From: Stercorarius parasiticus
Taxonomy: Eukaryota > Chordata > Aves > Charadriiformes > Stercorariidae
NCBI GenBank assembly: GCA_013396915.1
Contig: VWZL01002834.1
Coordinates: 1,572,508 to 1,636,507 of the forward strand
Reading direction: 5' to 3'
DNA length: 64,000 bases
Shown: positions 13,001 to 26,689 of the stretch, in pieces
How the letters are laid out: every line of letters begins with the position of its first letter
Numbering within the stretch: position 1 is the stretch's first letter
Translations under genes and position numbers: made by a program
Notes under the pieces: generated by a model
Databases searched by the model: none
What the model saw: the letters and a program-made list of their open reading frames with translations, nothing else
Told to the model about the DNA's origin: nothing

Positions 13001-16000
13001 CCATCTGTCCTGCTGGTGGAAACAGCACTTGTGATGAGGATCCTGCAACCTGGGACTGGGGAGCTGCCACTGCGCTGCTGTCAGACCCTCACCCCACAGC
13101 CCAAAGCCTGGGGTGCTTCACCAGCATCTACTCCTGGTCTCTTTCTCCAGTGATCAAGGAGGGAGCAGGCAGCAGCCAAATAAACGGCAGCAGCAGTCCC
13201 CTCCGAGGCATCACATCTGCAGGGGACACTCTTTCCGTCACACTGCCACCCCACCTAACAGGGAGGCAGGAATGGTGCTCCTCTGGCACAAGCAGAAACT
13301 AAGTGGCTATCCCAGCCAGAAAGATTGGGAACCACCAATCTGTGGTATGGATTAAGCTCTCTAATCGTACTACTGCATTTATCTATACCAGCAGATCCAT
13401 GAATGCCCTTTGCAGTTCATTTTGCAGTAATAGAAAATCCTTCAAATAGATAATGAAAACAGAATTTAATTAAGACAGATTTTAAGGTTCCAGTGGTATT
13501 TGTCTTTTTAAGATGGTTTACATTCAATCTCATCTCCATTATTACTCAGATATCTATTTTAAGGTCAGCAGCTAAGCAAAAAATACCCACAAAACCAAAA
13601 CAAACCTTTGGCTAAATTTTATTTACTTGTTACAAATAATGAAGTATAGAGGGCCGTACTAAGTTTGTAAGGGCTTCCACCTATGAATGAAGCATGGCTC
13701 TGGAGATGGAGTGATCAGATTCCTGACGTGATCCCCACCAGAGGGGTCCTGTTACTAACTTCAGGGATGGTCTAAAAGGGAAGAGCACCAGCTGCTGTTT
13801 CAGGAGCAGGTTTGCATGGGTAACGCAGACAGACAAAAGTCTGCTGCCCATCCAAACTTTTGAGAAATAATGGAGTAACTTCCTCAACCAACACTGTCGG
13901 TCACCTTCAGCTCAGATGCACTGAACAGAGCGCACAGCCAGCCCCAGTGGAGTCAACACATAAGGAAACACAGAAGGCTATAAATTGTGGTGTTTTCCAA
14001 GAAAATGTTACAATGTGCTAAACCTTCTCTTGTCTAAAGCTGTTAAAGAGACAGTTGTTGATCATGGATGAGTTTAGCATTCCTTTCCAATCTGCAGGTT
14101 GTATAAAAGTCTGGCTGCTACCAGTCTCACGCCATATTATACAGCACATGGACGTAAACTTGTGCATAGAGTATTGCTATGCATCTAGAAAGCAATTCTT
14201 GCACCTGGTTCTTTTGACACCCATTGTATCAGATTGCTATCAGCACAACATTCACTGAATAACATAACAATCCCAAGTGCTGTTTTTCCTCCTACAGAAG
14301 CATTTTGAACAAAGAAATGGAAAAAAAGCCTTCTAAAAGATGCACTGAAAAGCATCCAAAATTCAAGACGACACTTCCACTAATCCTTTGTTTTATATTA
14401 TTTAATCCCCTTCAACAAGAAGGATAAATTGCAACAAAAGTCACGCTTCAGTTATCTTGAGGGCTAGCTGCCTAAGATTATTAGAACAGTAAGGCTATAA
14501 ATATACATCCTATGAAGGTAAGTATCAGCAAGAAAGATGGACAAGTGTTTTTCTCTAAGGCCTACCACTTGTTCAAATGCACAAATCAGTATTTGCTTTC
14601 CAAATTCCAAGGCAAGTGCATCTTTGGACACAGCATTTTACTGACAATGAGAAAGCTTTGACAAAAAAAAAAAAAGACTGCACACTGAAGAGTACATAAT
14701 TTCCTAACACTTACTGTTTTGCTAATCTCCAGCTACTTGATGCTTCAGTATTCAAGTTTCCATTAAAAGTAGAAGATTTTCAAGTCCAAATTGAAGGGAA
14801 GAGCAGAAAGCAAACACATCCCAAGTCACACCGACTATACATCAGTGCCAGCTTCAGCAGCAAACTGAAGGTGCTTGCCATGAAACACCAGTAACGCGCA
14901 GTGAGGCATAGTAGAGCAAGGCTCCACATTGCAGACAGCTGCTCACCACCTGCATCCTCACAGAGCCACCTTAATTAAAATCTCTCACCTCCATGATTTC
15001 AACTGTTGAGTTTACACAGACTGTTTGCTTCTTTTACTAACTAAAGACTTTCTCAGGGGTTATCATCACCCTAAAGAAAAACTCCTTCCAAATTTACATG
15101 TTTTTTACATGAGAAGCTTCTCACAGTGAGAATATTTAAGTGACTCGAGTCAATGTATTAAAACAACACGTACAAGAGCACATAGTTGGAGGCTCCTATT
15201 GACACAAAACCAGGTTAGCACATTAATTACAGGAAGCTTGAAGATCTGAAATTTTCCTGTCTTTTCTCCGGGAGATGGAAGCATTTGGGACTGGAAGACC
15301 ACAGGAGGAGAGAAATAGAAGAACCTGCTTTTGCAACTATTAAAGAAAAAAAAAAGAAAGAAAATATTTCTGCTTGCATTTTTGAGGAAGGCTTTAGCCC
15401 AGACACTGCTGTCTGTTCTCCAGCAGCAGCCCATGAGCTAATGGAGATAATAAAGCCAATGCCCCCCCAGCCTGGACCCAGGGCACGAGGCTTCAGCCGA
15501 GATGGGACTTGGGAATGAGATATGACCTTTTCATTGGCCAAGGTGGGGGGGGTCCAGCAGCCTTGCATCCTCCCCAAAAGCACATACTTGTTGGCTTAGC
15601 AACACTCAAGACTGTGTGAATCAGCCTGTATCACTCTCAGTTTTCTTGTGTAGCTTCTTTCAGGCTTAAGATAGCTCCTTTCCTTTCCTCATCTGTACCA
15701 TGCAGTGAATACTCACCTGCCTTTGAAGCTCAAAAGGGTTTACATTTGTAGTGAGGCCTCACCATTTCAGAGGGTACCGCTAACGAACAGCATAACTGAG
15801 GAACACTTGCACATATCCAGGCCAAGGAGTTTTAGCATCTGCTGGCACTCAGCCTCCAAACTCCAAATCACTCTCTCAGTTTAGAGATCCCTACCAGCTG
15901 TAGGAAACTAAATACTGAATTGAAAAAAATTGAAGCTTTCCCGTGTTAACTTGGAATATGAGTGGATATTGTAACTAGACTAATAATTTGAATTATTAGA

Positions 16001-17387
16001 CAATTAAAACATTATTTGAAATAACAATAAATTCTTGACTTCAAAAATAGTTATAGTTATTCTTTTGTGGCCGCAATAAGTGTGACTGATGCATTTCTTT
16101 GCTAAAGAAAACAGTAATAGTCATGCAAAGCTTCTTCACAGAATATTCGGATCTTTCCCAGGCTTTAAAAAATGGAAATATTTAATTAATCTTTACCATG
16201 CATCAATCAAATAGCTTGAATGAGTATCAGACTGCCAAAATATACAGGATAAAAAGCCCACCATGGGTCAAAGGCTGTCAGATGGCTGGTCCCTTTTCAT
16301 AGTTGTATTTCCAGTTATTCTCTCAACAAGGAAAATACATAAAAGGACATTGCCTGCATTCATTCTCTGAACGTCAACCATTTAGTCTAGCAGTAGTTTA
16401 AGTTGTAGAAGGTTCAGTTGTATCCACACATGGACAAAGTCAACCACCATTATCTTATTTCTTTAATTCCTTTCTCAGATACCACAGCAGTACCTGGTAG
16501 GAATCCATAGGCTACGCATACAGGCCTCTTCAAACCCCCTAGCTGAAAGAGGACTACTTTTTAAAAGCTGTTGGCACTAACAAAGTACATCAAAGTAACC
16601 AAGAAGCAACTACAGTGGTGTTACCCTGATGATATCTCTGCCTTTGACAAGAGCTAAAGCAAAAATAAAAATGTATAAGTTGACCATATACTGTTTTTCT
16701 TGCATCTCCAGAGCTATTTTTTGACAACACAACAAATCTAATAAGAGATAAGTGTCATAGTTTCATGCAACTAAAAGAGAAAAACAGGCTAACTCTTACT
16801 TGTCATGAGGTCACCATTCCTTCCTTTGAAAACCACCAGGACGTGCTGGAAGTTAAAACCTACTCTAGAAGAGCAGCACAAACAGCTTCTCATTGAGTCC
16901 AAGAGAAGTTGCGTACCATCCCAAAATTCAGAAACGGGCCTTCAGGAAATACTGCTCAACCTCAAAACCAAATGCCAACATCTTCACTCTTCCACTGTTC
17001 CCACCTGGAGTGTGTCAGACCCATGCTCTATGGCTCTATCAGCCCCACTTGTCTGCCCTTCCTCCTAGCCCGAGTCCTTCTCAAACGCTCGTGGGCTTTG
17101 ATTACTGAGAGCTAACTCCATGTTTTAGTGTGCAGCTTAGGTCATAATTTTAGTGGAACCACAAGTACACTTGTAGAACAAAAAGGCAACAGCAGAACCA
17201 CAATCGCAGGCCTTGCAGCCATTAAATTTTTACAAGTGGCAGTAATACAGCAGGACATTTTCTCTAATACATTACAGACAAATTTAGACATCTACTACTA
17301 GAATAATTACAATGAACATCTAAAAATTAATTACATCGGTATCCATCAGCGTATTTATGCCAACACTGCAACCATGTGGTATCTAAG
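10058..17387. other. Noncoding DNA, no gene seen
   Basis: The first 330 bp after the gap are moderately GC-rich, as is about 12900-13340. Both contain only short overlapping frames (110 codons at most, partly made of N). The 149-codon frame at 11208-11657 is the longest. It has no recognisable domain, no convincing splice borders and ordinary intergenic composition, so I do not call it a gene. A 20-bp palindrome lies at 15980-15999, and A-rich tracts occur near 14661 and 15341-15366. Confidence 0.55.
15980..15999. repeat. Perfect inverted repeat, 9-bp arms
   Basis: The arms CTAATAATT and AATTATTAG are exact reverse complements separated by TG. Each arm contains a TAAT core, the half-site bound by many homeodomain proteins. 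Whether it is a real site or chance in an AT-rich stretch cannot be told from one sequence. Confidence 0.8.
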
Positions 17388-17512
17388 CATCTTACAGAAT
17401 TTATGACCAGAAGAGAGCATAAGTATCATCATGTCTGACTTGCTGAACAATACAGGTCATAAAACTATACAATAATTCCTACATCAGGCTTGGTACAGCT
17501 AGAGCCTTGTCT
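17388..17512 (-). mobile_element. Ancient CR1-type LINE 3' fragment, minus strand
   Basis: The plus strand shows a diverged but ordered match to the tail of an old CR1-like LINE common in turtles, crocodilians and birds: a ttatgaccagaagagagcat block, then a catgtctgac block, then caatacaggtcataaaac, then caataattcctacatc, then cagctagagcc. The order and spacing match the family (ggccagaagggaccattatgatc-like, then ctagtctgac, ataacacaggcca and so on), so chance is unlikely. No open frame remains. It appears older than the CR1 copies at 19345 and 42424. Confidence 0.6.
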
Positions 17513-19344
17513 CCCTATTAAAAAAGCTAACAATTTAATATCAAGCAAACAACAATTCAATGCATCCTTAAAAACTACTTTTTGCCTTAACTGGGAAAAT
17601 GCCTACCCTTATTCATGCAGATTTCAGCAGTTTCAGCACCCAAACAATGGATTGTCATTATCAACACATTTCAAAAACTTCAATAAGCACTGTATTTATA
17701 TACACTCCTGAAGATTAAGGCTGACAAGCAAACTGGACAAAATAACTGGACTGCACAGCGAACAACTTAGGAAGCTCAACGTAGATTCTTCTCTTCAGAA
17801 GAAACAAGGTCCTTTCCCAAGTCTCAGCATCAAATGCAAACAATGAAAAGTTGTCCTTTCCACAGTGGCTGAGAAAGATCAACAACTAAAGCACTGCGGA
17901 GCATGATGCCCCAGTGAAAATGAAAGATGAACTGCATGCAAATAAGGACCTGTCAGCTGTTATGGCTTTTAGTGCTGTGCTGAAGTGCCCATAGAGCTGA
18001 AGTGCCTCTAGAACTTGCCTCGCACACAAGGCACCTGGCATCTTATCGGAGAATACATCTCAAGAGACATACCAAATTGTATGAGAGAACAAAACTTACT
18101 ACAGCTTTTGGCTAGGAATCCAAAATCAGAACTGGGATTTATATTTATCAGTATGAAGTGATACATGCCAAGGTGTTATAAAACCAAAACACAGCTGTTA
18201 TTTGTCTGGACCACTTTTTATACTGCCAAGGAAAGCTCTAGTGTGCTATAATTAGAGAGCAGACATCCCAGAACTCATTGGGCTTGTAAGTATGAATTGT
18301 GACACTTTCCACTCCAGATCATGCTGGATAGCACTTACTGCATTTATTAAAATAGGGAGGGAAGAAACTGCTTTAGTTACCACATTGAAAAGCAGAATGA
18401 TTAGCACTTAAGGTGATTACTAGAATGAGAAAGCAGGAAACATCTGCCTTTGTGGCTTGTGCAGAGGACCTGAGCAGGAGTTTCCACTCTCAAGCTCTCC
18501 GTCCAAATCTGACACGTCTCATGTACGGGGTGGAACTGAATGAATCCAAAACAATTTCTCTGTTCTCTTTTGTTCCTTCCCTTTCACTGAGCATGTCAAG
18601 GCCTCTGGATGGTGAGGAGTACTGCAATTCTTGATTACCGAGTTGCTTTTTCAGCTGAACAGGAAAACAGACAACATTTGTGGCTTTTCCATGCAATTAG
18701 ACTTTGGTGAGCTAGGGAGCTGTGATACGTAAATTCGTGGATGGTATGCAAGTTGTTCAGCGACTTCACTGCTTTCAGTTCAAAGTCACTACACCAAGAT
18801 CATAAATTTCATCTTCATATGCTGCAATGGCTGATTTTAATGATGTCTTTTCAAGAAGTCCATATCTGTCTGTATCTGTAGACTTTATAATACCTTCTGC
18901 TGCATGCTAGTTGCAGTAGCAGCAATTACGTTGTTGAGGATGATTTCTTTCTACTTAGTGATTGATATTATAAGGAATTATTTGGTCCCACTGAGAATAT
19001 TCTGAACATAGGGAACCAAAGAATTACTGTTTAAATAAACAACATTTTCCGAGAATAATTAGTTGCATCATAGGAAAATGGCAAAGCACTAAAAAGTAAT
19101 AACATTTAAAATGTACAGTTCCTCTCCTTCAGGATTTCCTTGAAATGATCTTGCACACCAGCCTACTTTTTGTGGAGAATCTTTTGATCTGTACAAGATG
19201 GCAGTTTACATATACATATCTGTGCACTTGCAGCCATTATTAAAGCCTACAGAATCACTGATTTAGCAAGAACTGACAGTTGCATTTCATGAGCTCCGAG
19301 GTACACTTTGTGGGAACAGCCTCTGAGCTCATGTTTGATTATTC
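17513..19344. other. Noncoding DNA, no gene seen
   Basis: No exon, RNA gene or recognisable repeat is seen. Overlapping 73- and 68-codon frames on opposite strands at 18413-18696 have no known motif. Composition is ordinary for the window. Confidence 0.6.
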
Positions 19345-19790
19345 ACACATGGCACATGCTTGAGTACTGTGCCCAGCTCTGGAGCCCTCAGCACAAGAGG
19401 GACATGGACCTGTTGGAGAAGGTCCCGAGGAGGGCCACAAAGATGATCAGAGGGCTGGAGGACCTCTGCTATGAAGACAGACTGAGAGAGTTGGGGTTGT
19501 TCAGCCTGGAGAAGAGAAGGCTCTGGGGAGACCTTATAGCAGCCTTCCAGTACATGAAGGGGGCCTACAGGAGAGATGGGGAGGGGCTGTTTGCAAGGGC
19601 ATGCAGCAATAGGACGAGGGGCAGTGGTTTTAAACTAGAGCAGGGTAGGTTTAGATTAGACATTAGGATGAAGTTCTTTACAATGAGGGCGGTGAGACAC
19701 TGGAAGAGGTTGCACAGAGAGGTGGTGGAGGCCCCATCCCTGGAGACATTCGAGGCCAGCCTTGATGAGGCTCTGAGCAATCTGATCTAG
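19342..19790 (+). pseudogene. CR1 ORF2 C-terminal fragment (reverse transcriptase tail)
   Basis: The frame reads LEYCAQLWSP, then RRATKMIRGLEDL, then LRELGLFSLEKRRLWGDLIA, then a RTRGSGFKL..QGRFRLDIR stretch, then WKRLHREVVEAPSLETFEASL and a stop. These are the conserved blocks of the C-terminal tail after the CR1 reverse-transcriptase domain, in the right order. About 150 codons remain of a protein of roughly 900 or more residues. The catalytic reverse-transcriptase core and the N-terminal endonuclease are absent. The open frame can be extended upstream to an ATG at 19308, but that part is host sequence from before the insertion point. It is a relic inside a repeat and not a host gene. Confidence 0.9.
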
Positions 19791-19885
19791 TTGAAGATGT
19801 CCCTGCTTACTGCAGGGGTGTTGGACTAGATGACCTTTAAAGGTCCCTTCCAACACAACATGTTCTATGATTCTATTCTATGAAT
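19345..19885 (+). mobile_element. 5'-truncated CR1 LINE, plus strand
   Basis: This is a well-preserved 3' part of a CR1 non-LTR retrotransposon. It starts inside ORF2, runs through the ORF2 stop codon at 19788-19790 and then through the short 3' untranslated region. That region contains the ttggactagatgacctttaa block and the gtcccttccaac block and ends in attctatga-type repeats at 19866-19883. Truncation at the 5' end is normal for CR1, which lacks long target-site duplications. The uninterrupted ORF2 frame and good match to the family suggest it is younger than the copies at 17388 and 57490. It cannot move by itself, since the endonuclease and most of the reverse transcriptase are missing. 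Confidence 0.95.
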
Positions 19886-22800
19886 ACATACTGGATGATG
19901 GAAGCAGGCTGAGTCAATGCCACCAATTTTAGTAGAGGAGCTGATGACATTTGTACATTTGTCACCTTCAGCTGTAGTGCCATTAGGGGCATAAAGATAG
20001 CCTTTGTTTGCTTACAATCTGAAACGTCACAAAATTTTAGCAATTGTATGGAGTTCCTAGGCTTGTAGAAACTTCTAACTTGTTGATAACTCTCCTTGTA
20101 TAGGTGTCAGCTCCTATTTGATAGACTGGAGAAAAACAGAAGTATTAAGCTCAAGTCAAAGTACAAGAATACTTGTATCTTTAGCAACAATTGCTGGCAG
20201 TTCACATTGCTGTTTGATGTGTGCAGTAGATTCAGAACAACACATCTGCTTCTTTGCAAGATAATTTGAGATATTGTACTTCCCCATAGTGGTCCCAAAG
20301 GGGAATGCATCACAAATTATACAGAAATTTAATTATACAACTTATTTAGCTTGCTTTCCATATTTCTCTCCCTTCTTGGCCTAAGAATTGATGAGGCCTG
20401 ATTTGTTGCTAGATACTATCCCCTGTCACTCTTGGAACTTGTGATTCACAGCTGTATTTTTAAAATGAATGCTTCCGTTGGATACATCCATTGCACCTCA
20501 GCATGTTTTGCTGAAATCTGGCAAATTCAACTACACCATCAATTCTACAGATTTCTGAATCTTCATGTAGCACTGCAGACCACATTCATTTCATGAGCCC
20601 TTCTAATGTTTTGCTGACATTCTGAATTTCTGCACAAGATTCATTTCATTTACAACTCAGACAGGTTTTGGGATAGTTTCAGTGGTGCTGAGTCTGTGCA
20701 CATGCTCCCTGCATACCTAGAGAGATCCTTTTTACACTTATTATTGCCGGTGACCTACGAAGCCAGTGGGCTACCACTTAAGCAAGCATAGAAACATGAA
20801 TAATTCAAACTTCAGAAGATTCAGGCACAAATCTAGTCTCACTTCAGGACACAAAAATCAATGGGTTACAACTCTAAGAGTTGCCCAGATCAGCAGTCAT
20901 ATTGCAGTTTCACATGCTGTCAAAAAGTTCAATATGAATATAGTACCACTGATTCAATCTCATTGAAAATGATGCATGAAACACACAAAACAAAAAGCCA
21001 AATGACCACAGACAAGAAAACCCAAACATTTGGACAGTATTATACTAAGAAGGCAAGAACAGCAGTAACTGGGAAGGGAGGTAATTCAAGTCAACAAAAC
21101 GGCTCAGCCTACCAAAACATTAAATTAGGTATTGTAAACTGTGTAACAATGCCCTCCTCACATCATTAAAAGCAGTGATAGCAGAAAAACAAGAAAACTG
21201 ACATTACTCATTGGATGCATATTTCATTCACCGTCTTGGGAAAATCCATCCCCGTGGAAAGAGTGTTATGTGTTAGAAGACTTTACTACACTATATTGAT
21301 AAAACAGCCTAACTCAAGTTTTGCTGCCTTTAGTGACAGCAGCTAACTTAACCAGCTCATGGACTACTCTAAACAGCAAAAGTCTGTAATTGTTGGAGGC
21401 GAACCTTGGGAAAGCAGCTCTCCCCACTTCAGTGGCTTCGCCCATACTACCACTTCTCATTATCATTACTGTCCAATTTGGGTGATCAGGGACAGTGAGG
21501 AGCATTCAAAGTTACAGCATTAAGCTGGGGAACAATATTGATGCTGTAAACCAAAGTGAAATCTCTAAGGGTATCAAAAACTTGAGCTAAATTAGCAGCA
21601 CTTCAGCAAGCAATTTTTAGCACACACACCAAGATAGATCACAACTACACGAAGGAACCATTTTGCAGAAACAGGATTCCATCATCTTTTGTTTTGCAAA
21701 AGAGGAGTTTTACTAGGACTGCACAATTGCTCTTTGCATGAACATATATAGTTAAATAATTATTTGGCAGTTGTAGGATAACGAAGTATTGTTTGACTCA
21801 ACTGTCAGGTGCCTTCTCAATACTGATTTATTAACAGTAATTAGCCAGGTATTTGGAAAAAGTTTTGCTAGCAACCATGGTGCAGTTTCCAAACTCATTC
21901 TGCTGTTCTGGAGGACTAATGTGCTGGGTCCTGCTGCTTTTCCTATTAAACATTAATAGGGAGAGCGGTGAGGCTGGGCACATCGGAGCTCTGGCAAAAC
22001 ACAACATGGTTGCGGGTAACATCGCACACACCATGTAAATACCTTTTTTCTTTGCCTGAAATGTAATGTTGATGTCCCCAAGAAGACCTGTCTATATAAA
22101 AAGGTCATGATTTATAAATCCCGCCGGAATGCAACAAACAAAACTTCAGCTAGTATTAAAAGCAGCTTACCCTGACAAAAAGTTTTGCATGTGCTTTTTA
22201 ATTTGTCTAGTACACCATTGTCACACTGAAAGAATTATTTTTTTTGCCATTAAAAAAGTCCAAAAATTATTGTAACTTTTGTAACAAGGTTGAAAGCACA
22301 GGGACGCCAAGCAACTCCGATGTAGAAAAGTAAAATTTTAAAAGTATGAAATGTTACAAAAAGAGGCGGGGGAGCACAGCAAGAAAAAATGGAAAGAAAA
22401 AGAACAGGCCACATAATACAAGAACTGGAAGGTGGATGATTCAATGTGGCTTCAGACAAGATTTTCCATCATCCCTATAGTCTTGTCTGCTATACTGTGA
22501 GTACACGAAGCACAGACTGAAAAGATCGCACACTTTGTGCAGCGTTACAGCACTCTTGCACCAGATACCACAGGGATCATTTGACCTCATATCACAAAAC
22601 AAACTTCCCTTTTCACATTAATTTTTGTTCCAGCTGAAATCTTAATTATGGAATAAATGCAGCAGATAGTCTCATTTGCCCATAATTTCCATGCATTTCT
22701 GGCCTCTCAGCTAGTAAAGTTAAGGAAAAACAAAAAATAACAAGCAAAGAAAGACATAAAGCATCATCTGCTTCCCTAGTGTTTCATCTCCTTTGTACAA

Positions 22801-25800
22801 AACCATGCTATCATCAGTGAAAATGATCAGATCTACAAAAACATAACCTATATTTTTGTATCTATAATAGCCAACACTCTCCAGTACAATCCTTAATCCA
22901 TTACCCAAGATCATGGAAGCGGAAACACTCTGGATAAAGGAAATGGCAGATGGTATACATCCCAGGATCAGCAGGGCAGATAGGACATCAACCTGGATTT
23001 GGCAAGGACAGCCCTGAGCCACAATTCGCCAGACCTGCCAGAGACCGTTGGACTCCTACAGAGCTATTCCCCATCTCCGTGTCCAACTCCCCGCATGCCA
23101 CACATAAAGGGCGCAGAGCTGGACCTGGGCTGCTTGTGCATACTTGTGCCAAAGAAAATAGGCATTCCCAGAGCAGTCAGGGCAAGAGGAAGTGCTTTGG
23201 ACCACAGGGACATGGTTCATGCAACCTCCAGCAAGTTCACAAGAGCCCAAACTCTCACCTTTCCAACGCTTCTGAAGGGATGGATGCAGTAGCCACCATG
23301 CTTTTCTCTGCCTGCTGAAACAAAGCTCCTCTTTCCCTCTCTGGGAGGCTGTGCTCAGGAGGACTCACACCCACCATACCCAGCCTGCACCAGGCTCTCC
23401 AAGACAGATCCCAGCCAGATGTTTTTTATTGTTGGAGGGCCCAAGGCCACACAGGCAATGTGCATACTCGGAGTATGCCCGATCCCTACTGTCTGTTCCC
23501 AGCTGTGAAACACTACCTTGTTATGGGAGACTTCAGGTCAAAGGAAAGCAGTCCTGAACCAATCAGCTTTTCTTCTTTGCAAAGATGGAGATAGAGATAA
23601 AGGATCTCATATTGGTTTTTTTTTTTCCTGCATTTATAGAAAAATGAATTTTTCAAAGGGTACTGTTAAACAGAATTAATAAGGCAAAACAGAACACAGA
23701 AAGTGAATTTAAATTCAAAATCTTTAATGGAGTGATTTAACTAATTCAGAGGGTTTCTTGAGCCCTCAGATTTCGAATAGGTTTTAGAAATTTGAAATGC
23801 TTTTCTTAAACCCAATTTTCATTCCATCTAAATCAATTTTAGAGAGAGCCACTAACAGTTTTAAATTTGAAATAAGAACTTGCTTGACAAACTCAGACTC
23901 TCTCAAATAAGGATTTTCATCACAGTATATTCATTTAAGATTTTTAGAAATTGTAATAAATGCAACTCTAACACAAATTCCAGGTAAAAAAAAAAAACAA
24001 AACACACCTCATTTCCATTACCAACTATATTTGCAGTTTGAAGTGAAAACACATCCTGCAAAGTATTTCATATATATTGACTTTCTTCCTTCTTCTGAAG
24101 CTTTGGAAAACAAAGAAAATATTCTCTCCCCAGTATTCCTCCATTTTTGCCTTTACTTTTTTTCCCCAGTGCATGAAGGAAGGGAAAGTAAAAGTCATAC
24201 TATGTCAAGGAAAACAGCATTTCAACATCTCGCACACTAGAAAAAGTTAGAATTGGTCATCCTCAATTGCATTATTTCAATTCTTCCCTTGGTGTTTCCA
24301 ATGGAAAAAAAAAAAAAACCAACAGAGGAAGTAGAATGCAAAATATAAGGATTTGCCAAATTGAGCTGTTTAAACTGCAAAGGCATTCAGCAACTACAGC
24401 TCAAAAGTGAATAAGCAAACTACATTGTTCCTTTTTAAATTTCTGGAAATTCATCTTGCACTACAAGATCTTTGATATCAAATAATACAGGGCTTTATCA
24501 TAGCATGTAAAACAATTGTTCTGTTTTAGAGGAAGTTCTCAATAACTTCAGCTAAATAAACAGCCACTCTATATTACCACAATAATTAGTTTCTTAAATA
24601 AATATTTTTATGTTCTAAGTGCTCTGTTTCAATTTTTACATATTAATGTTAAAAAAAGATTATATTAAAGGGAAGCTGATAATTATAAAAACATAACAAA
24701 AATCTACACCCTCTCACTAATTTCACCCGCCCACTCTTTATGAATAAATTTGAATATTATAAAGAAACATCTGTCTTACCTGAAATCAGAGTAAAAAAAG
24801 TTAGCTGTGGTGGCATTTCGTAGATCTATAAATTATAAATTACTTGTCATGATTAAGTTCAATTGTTTACCAAACTTTATCCAGCTATCACTTTGCATTT
24901 GCGTACAAGCTGATTTTGCTGCCAGTTGATATGTGTCTCCTTTGCCATGGTTCAGAATTATAGCTCCAACCTCTTAATGGTGGCACAAGCATGGATTATA
25001 ATAAAACACTTCCAGAAACAGCCTCTGAGGTACAGTTCTGCCACTTTAAAAGAGTGCATCAAAACAGCATAGTAAACCATTTTTGCAGTAAGATAAAAGG
25101 CATCTGAAAGGCATTAGGAGAGTCACTTAAAAAATTAAAATAAGGAGACTTTAAGCACTCCACTATTAGTCACAGCGACCTCAATTCCACCCCCTCACAA
25201 CCATGTGCCTGGCATTTACTACTTAAGCAAAGGAGAAGTAAGGCTCCCGTTTCATTATTTTCTCTCACACCTCCCCACTTCTCATCTACCTCCCCACCCT
25301 GTTTAAGAACAGCAAGGGCACTGCAGGTTTCCGAGGCTCTAGGTTTCTTTTCCAGAGTTTTTCTTTTACATCCACTTCCAATTGCAAAAGCTAACCTCTT
25401 CATCTAAATTCACAGGATAGCTGTTGAGCAAGGGATGGGTGTTCGGTATCACGACATGACATTTTTGAGTCCTGTATGTGAAGAGATGAGTTAATCCCTT
25501 GTTGACTGGGAGAACTGTAGCAATCTCTAGTCTGTATGAAAATACAAATATGAGTCTGGGTTTAGGGTTTGCTTGGGGTGGGGGGGGAAGGTGGGGATGT
25601 CTTCAGGAAAATTCATTGCTTACACATTTGTATGCTTGAGAAAAAAGTCAGCGGGTGGGACATTGTGAAGAACCTGGGTGAAAGAACGCAAAGTTTAATT
25701 ACCCTGTCATTTCTGAAAGAGAGCATCCAGCTCTTCCACACTGCCAAAATTTTGGACACACAGAAATTCACATGTCTTCGCAGTTCTACATGGAAGCCTT

Positions 25801-26689
25801 GCTAGAGCTGCTTCCACTCTCGGGCAGCTGGGTCAAGCTGAACCAGTTCTGTGGGAGTAGGGAGTTTTGGAATTCAAAAAAACAACTTCCATGGCTAAAA
25901 CAGCTTTTATGAAGAGTTACAGAATATAACAAAGCCAGAAACAGCAATCAAAGGCTTTTTTAACATTTGACATCAAAAATCTCTGCTAAGCTTCTTCATT
26001 CTGCCAGTGGAGTTTTTCACCCATCATGGGCCCAAGTAGACACCAAAAATAAGACATAATATTGCCTTTCTCTTAAAATATGAAATGCAAATGGTCTGCC
26101 TCATGCGAGACATTAATTCTTCTCTATCAATAGAAAACTTCAGAGACAACAACAAACATATCTTCCAATTCCCAGACTGAAATGTTGAGTAATGTGCAGA
26201 ACATGAAAGGAAATGATTGTTCGCTCTCTGATCCAAACAAGAGCAAAAACTCATGTAAAATTAGCAGGAACAAAGTTACTTCCAGAATACATAGTTCTAC
26301 CATGGAGTTGTTTGTAGATGTACAGCCATTCAAAAAAATCCACAGTGGAAAAATTCAAGCATGGCATCTTAGGCTCGGAAAGGTCCTACGCCCACAGCCC
26401 TGGGTGCTCAAAGAGCGTGCCACAGGAAGGTACTACCTGCTTTTCCTCTTCTAGCTGGTCACAACTGCGAATGCCTGACTTGGGAGAAGAAATCTTCCTT
26501 TCATCCTTCAAAACACGCATTTCCAAAAAGGGTTTTTTTCCATTGTAAAAAGCAATAAGAATACATAGATCACAGCCAAACTATCACTTAATATCATTTT
26601 GATTAAAGGTCATAGGAAAACTGGATAAAAGCTAGCGAAGGGCTCGCAGCTGAATCCAGTGTACCGTACTCACTGTAGCCTGGATTTAG
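19886..26689. other. Noncoding DNA, no gene seen
   Basis: No coding exon is supported. About 22940-23540 is richer in G+C than its flanks and holds overlapping frames of 122, 97 and 68 codons (plus) and 64 codons (minus). None has a known domain, and having open frames on both strands is what higher GC alone would give. The rest is AT-rich, with T or A tracts near 23619, 23987, 24307 and a G-rich tract near 25577-25597. About 24420-24760 is particularly AT-rich unique sequence. Confidence 0.55.

Noticed and set aside
20000..20030. gcttacaatct word as in MIR/L2-type tails
   Set aside because: The match is limited to about 11 bases without the neighbouring blocks.
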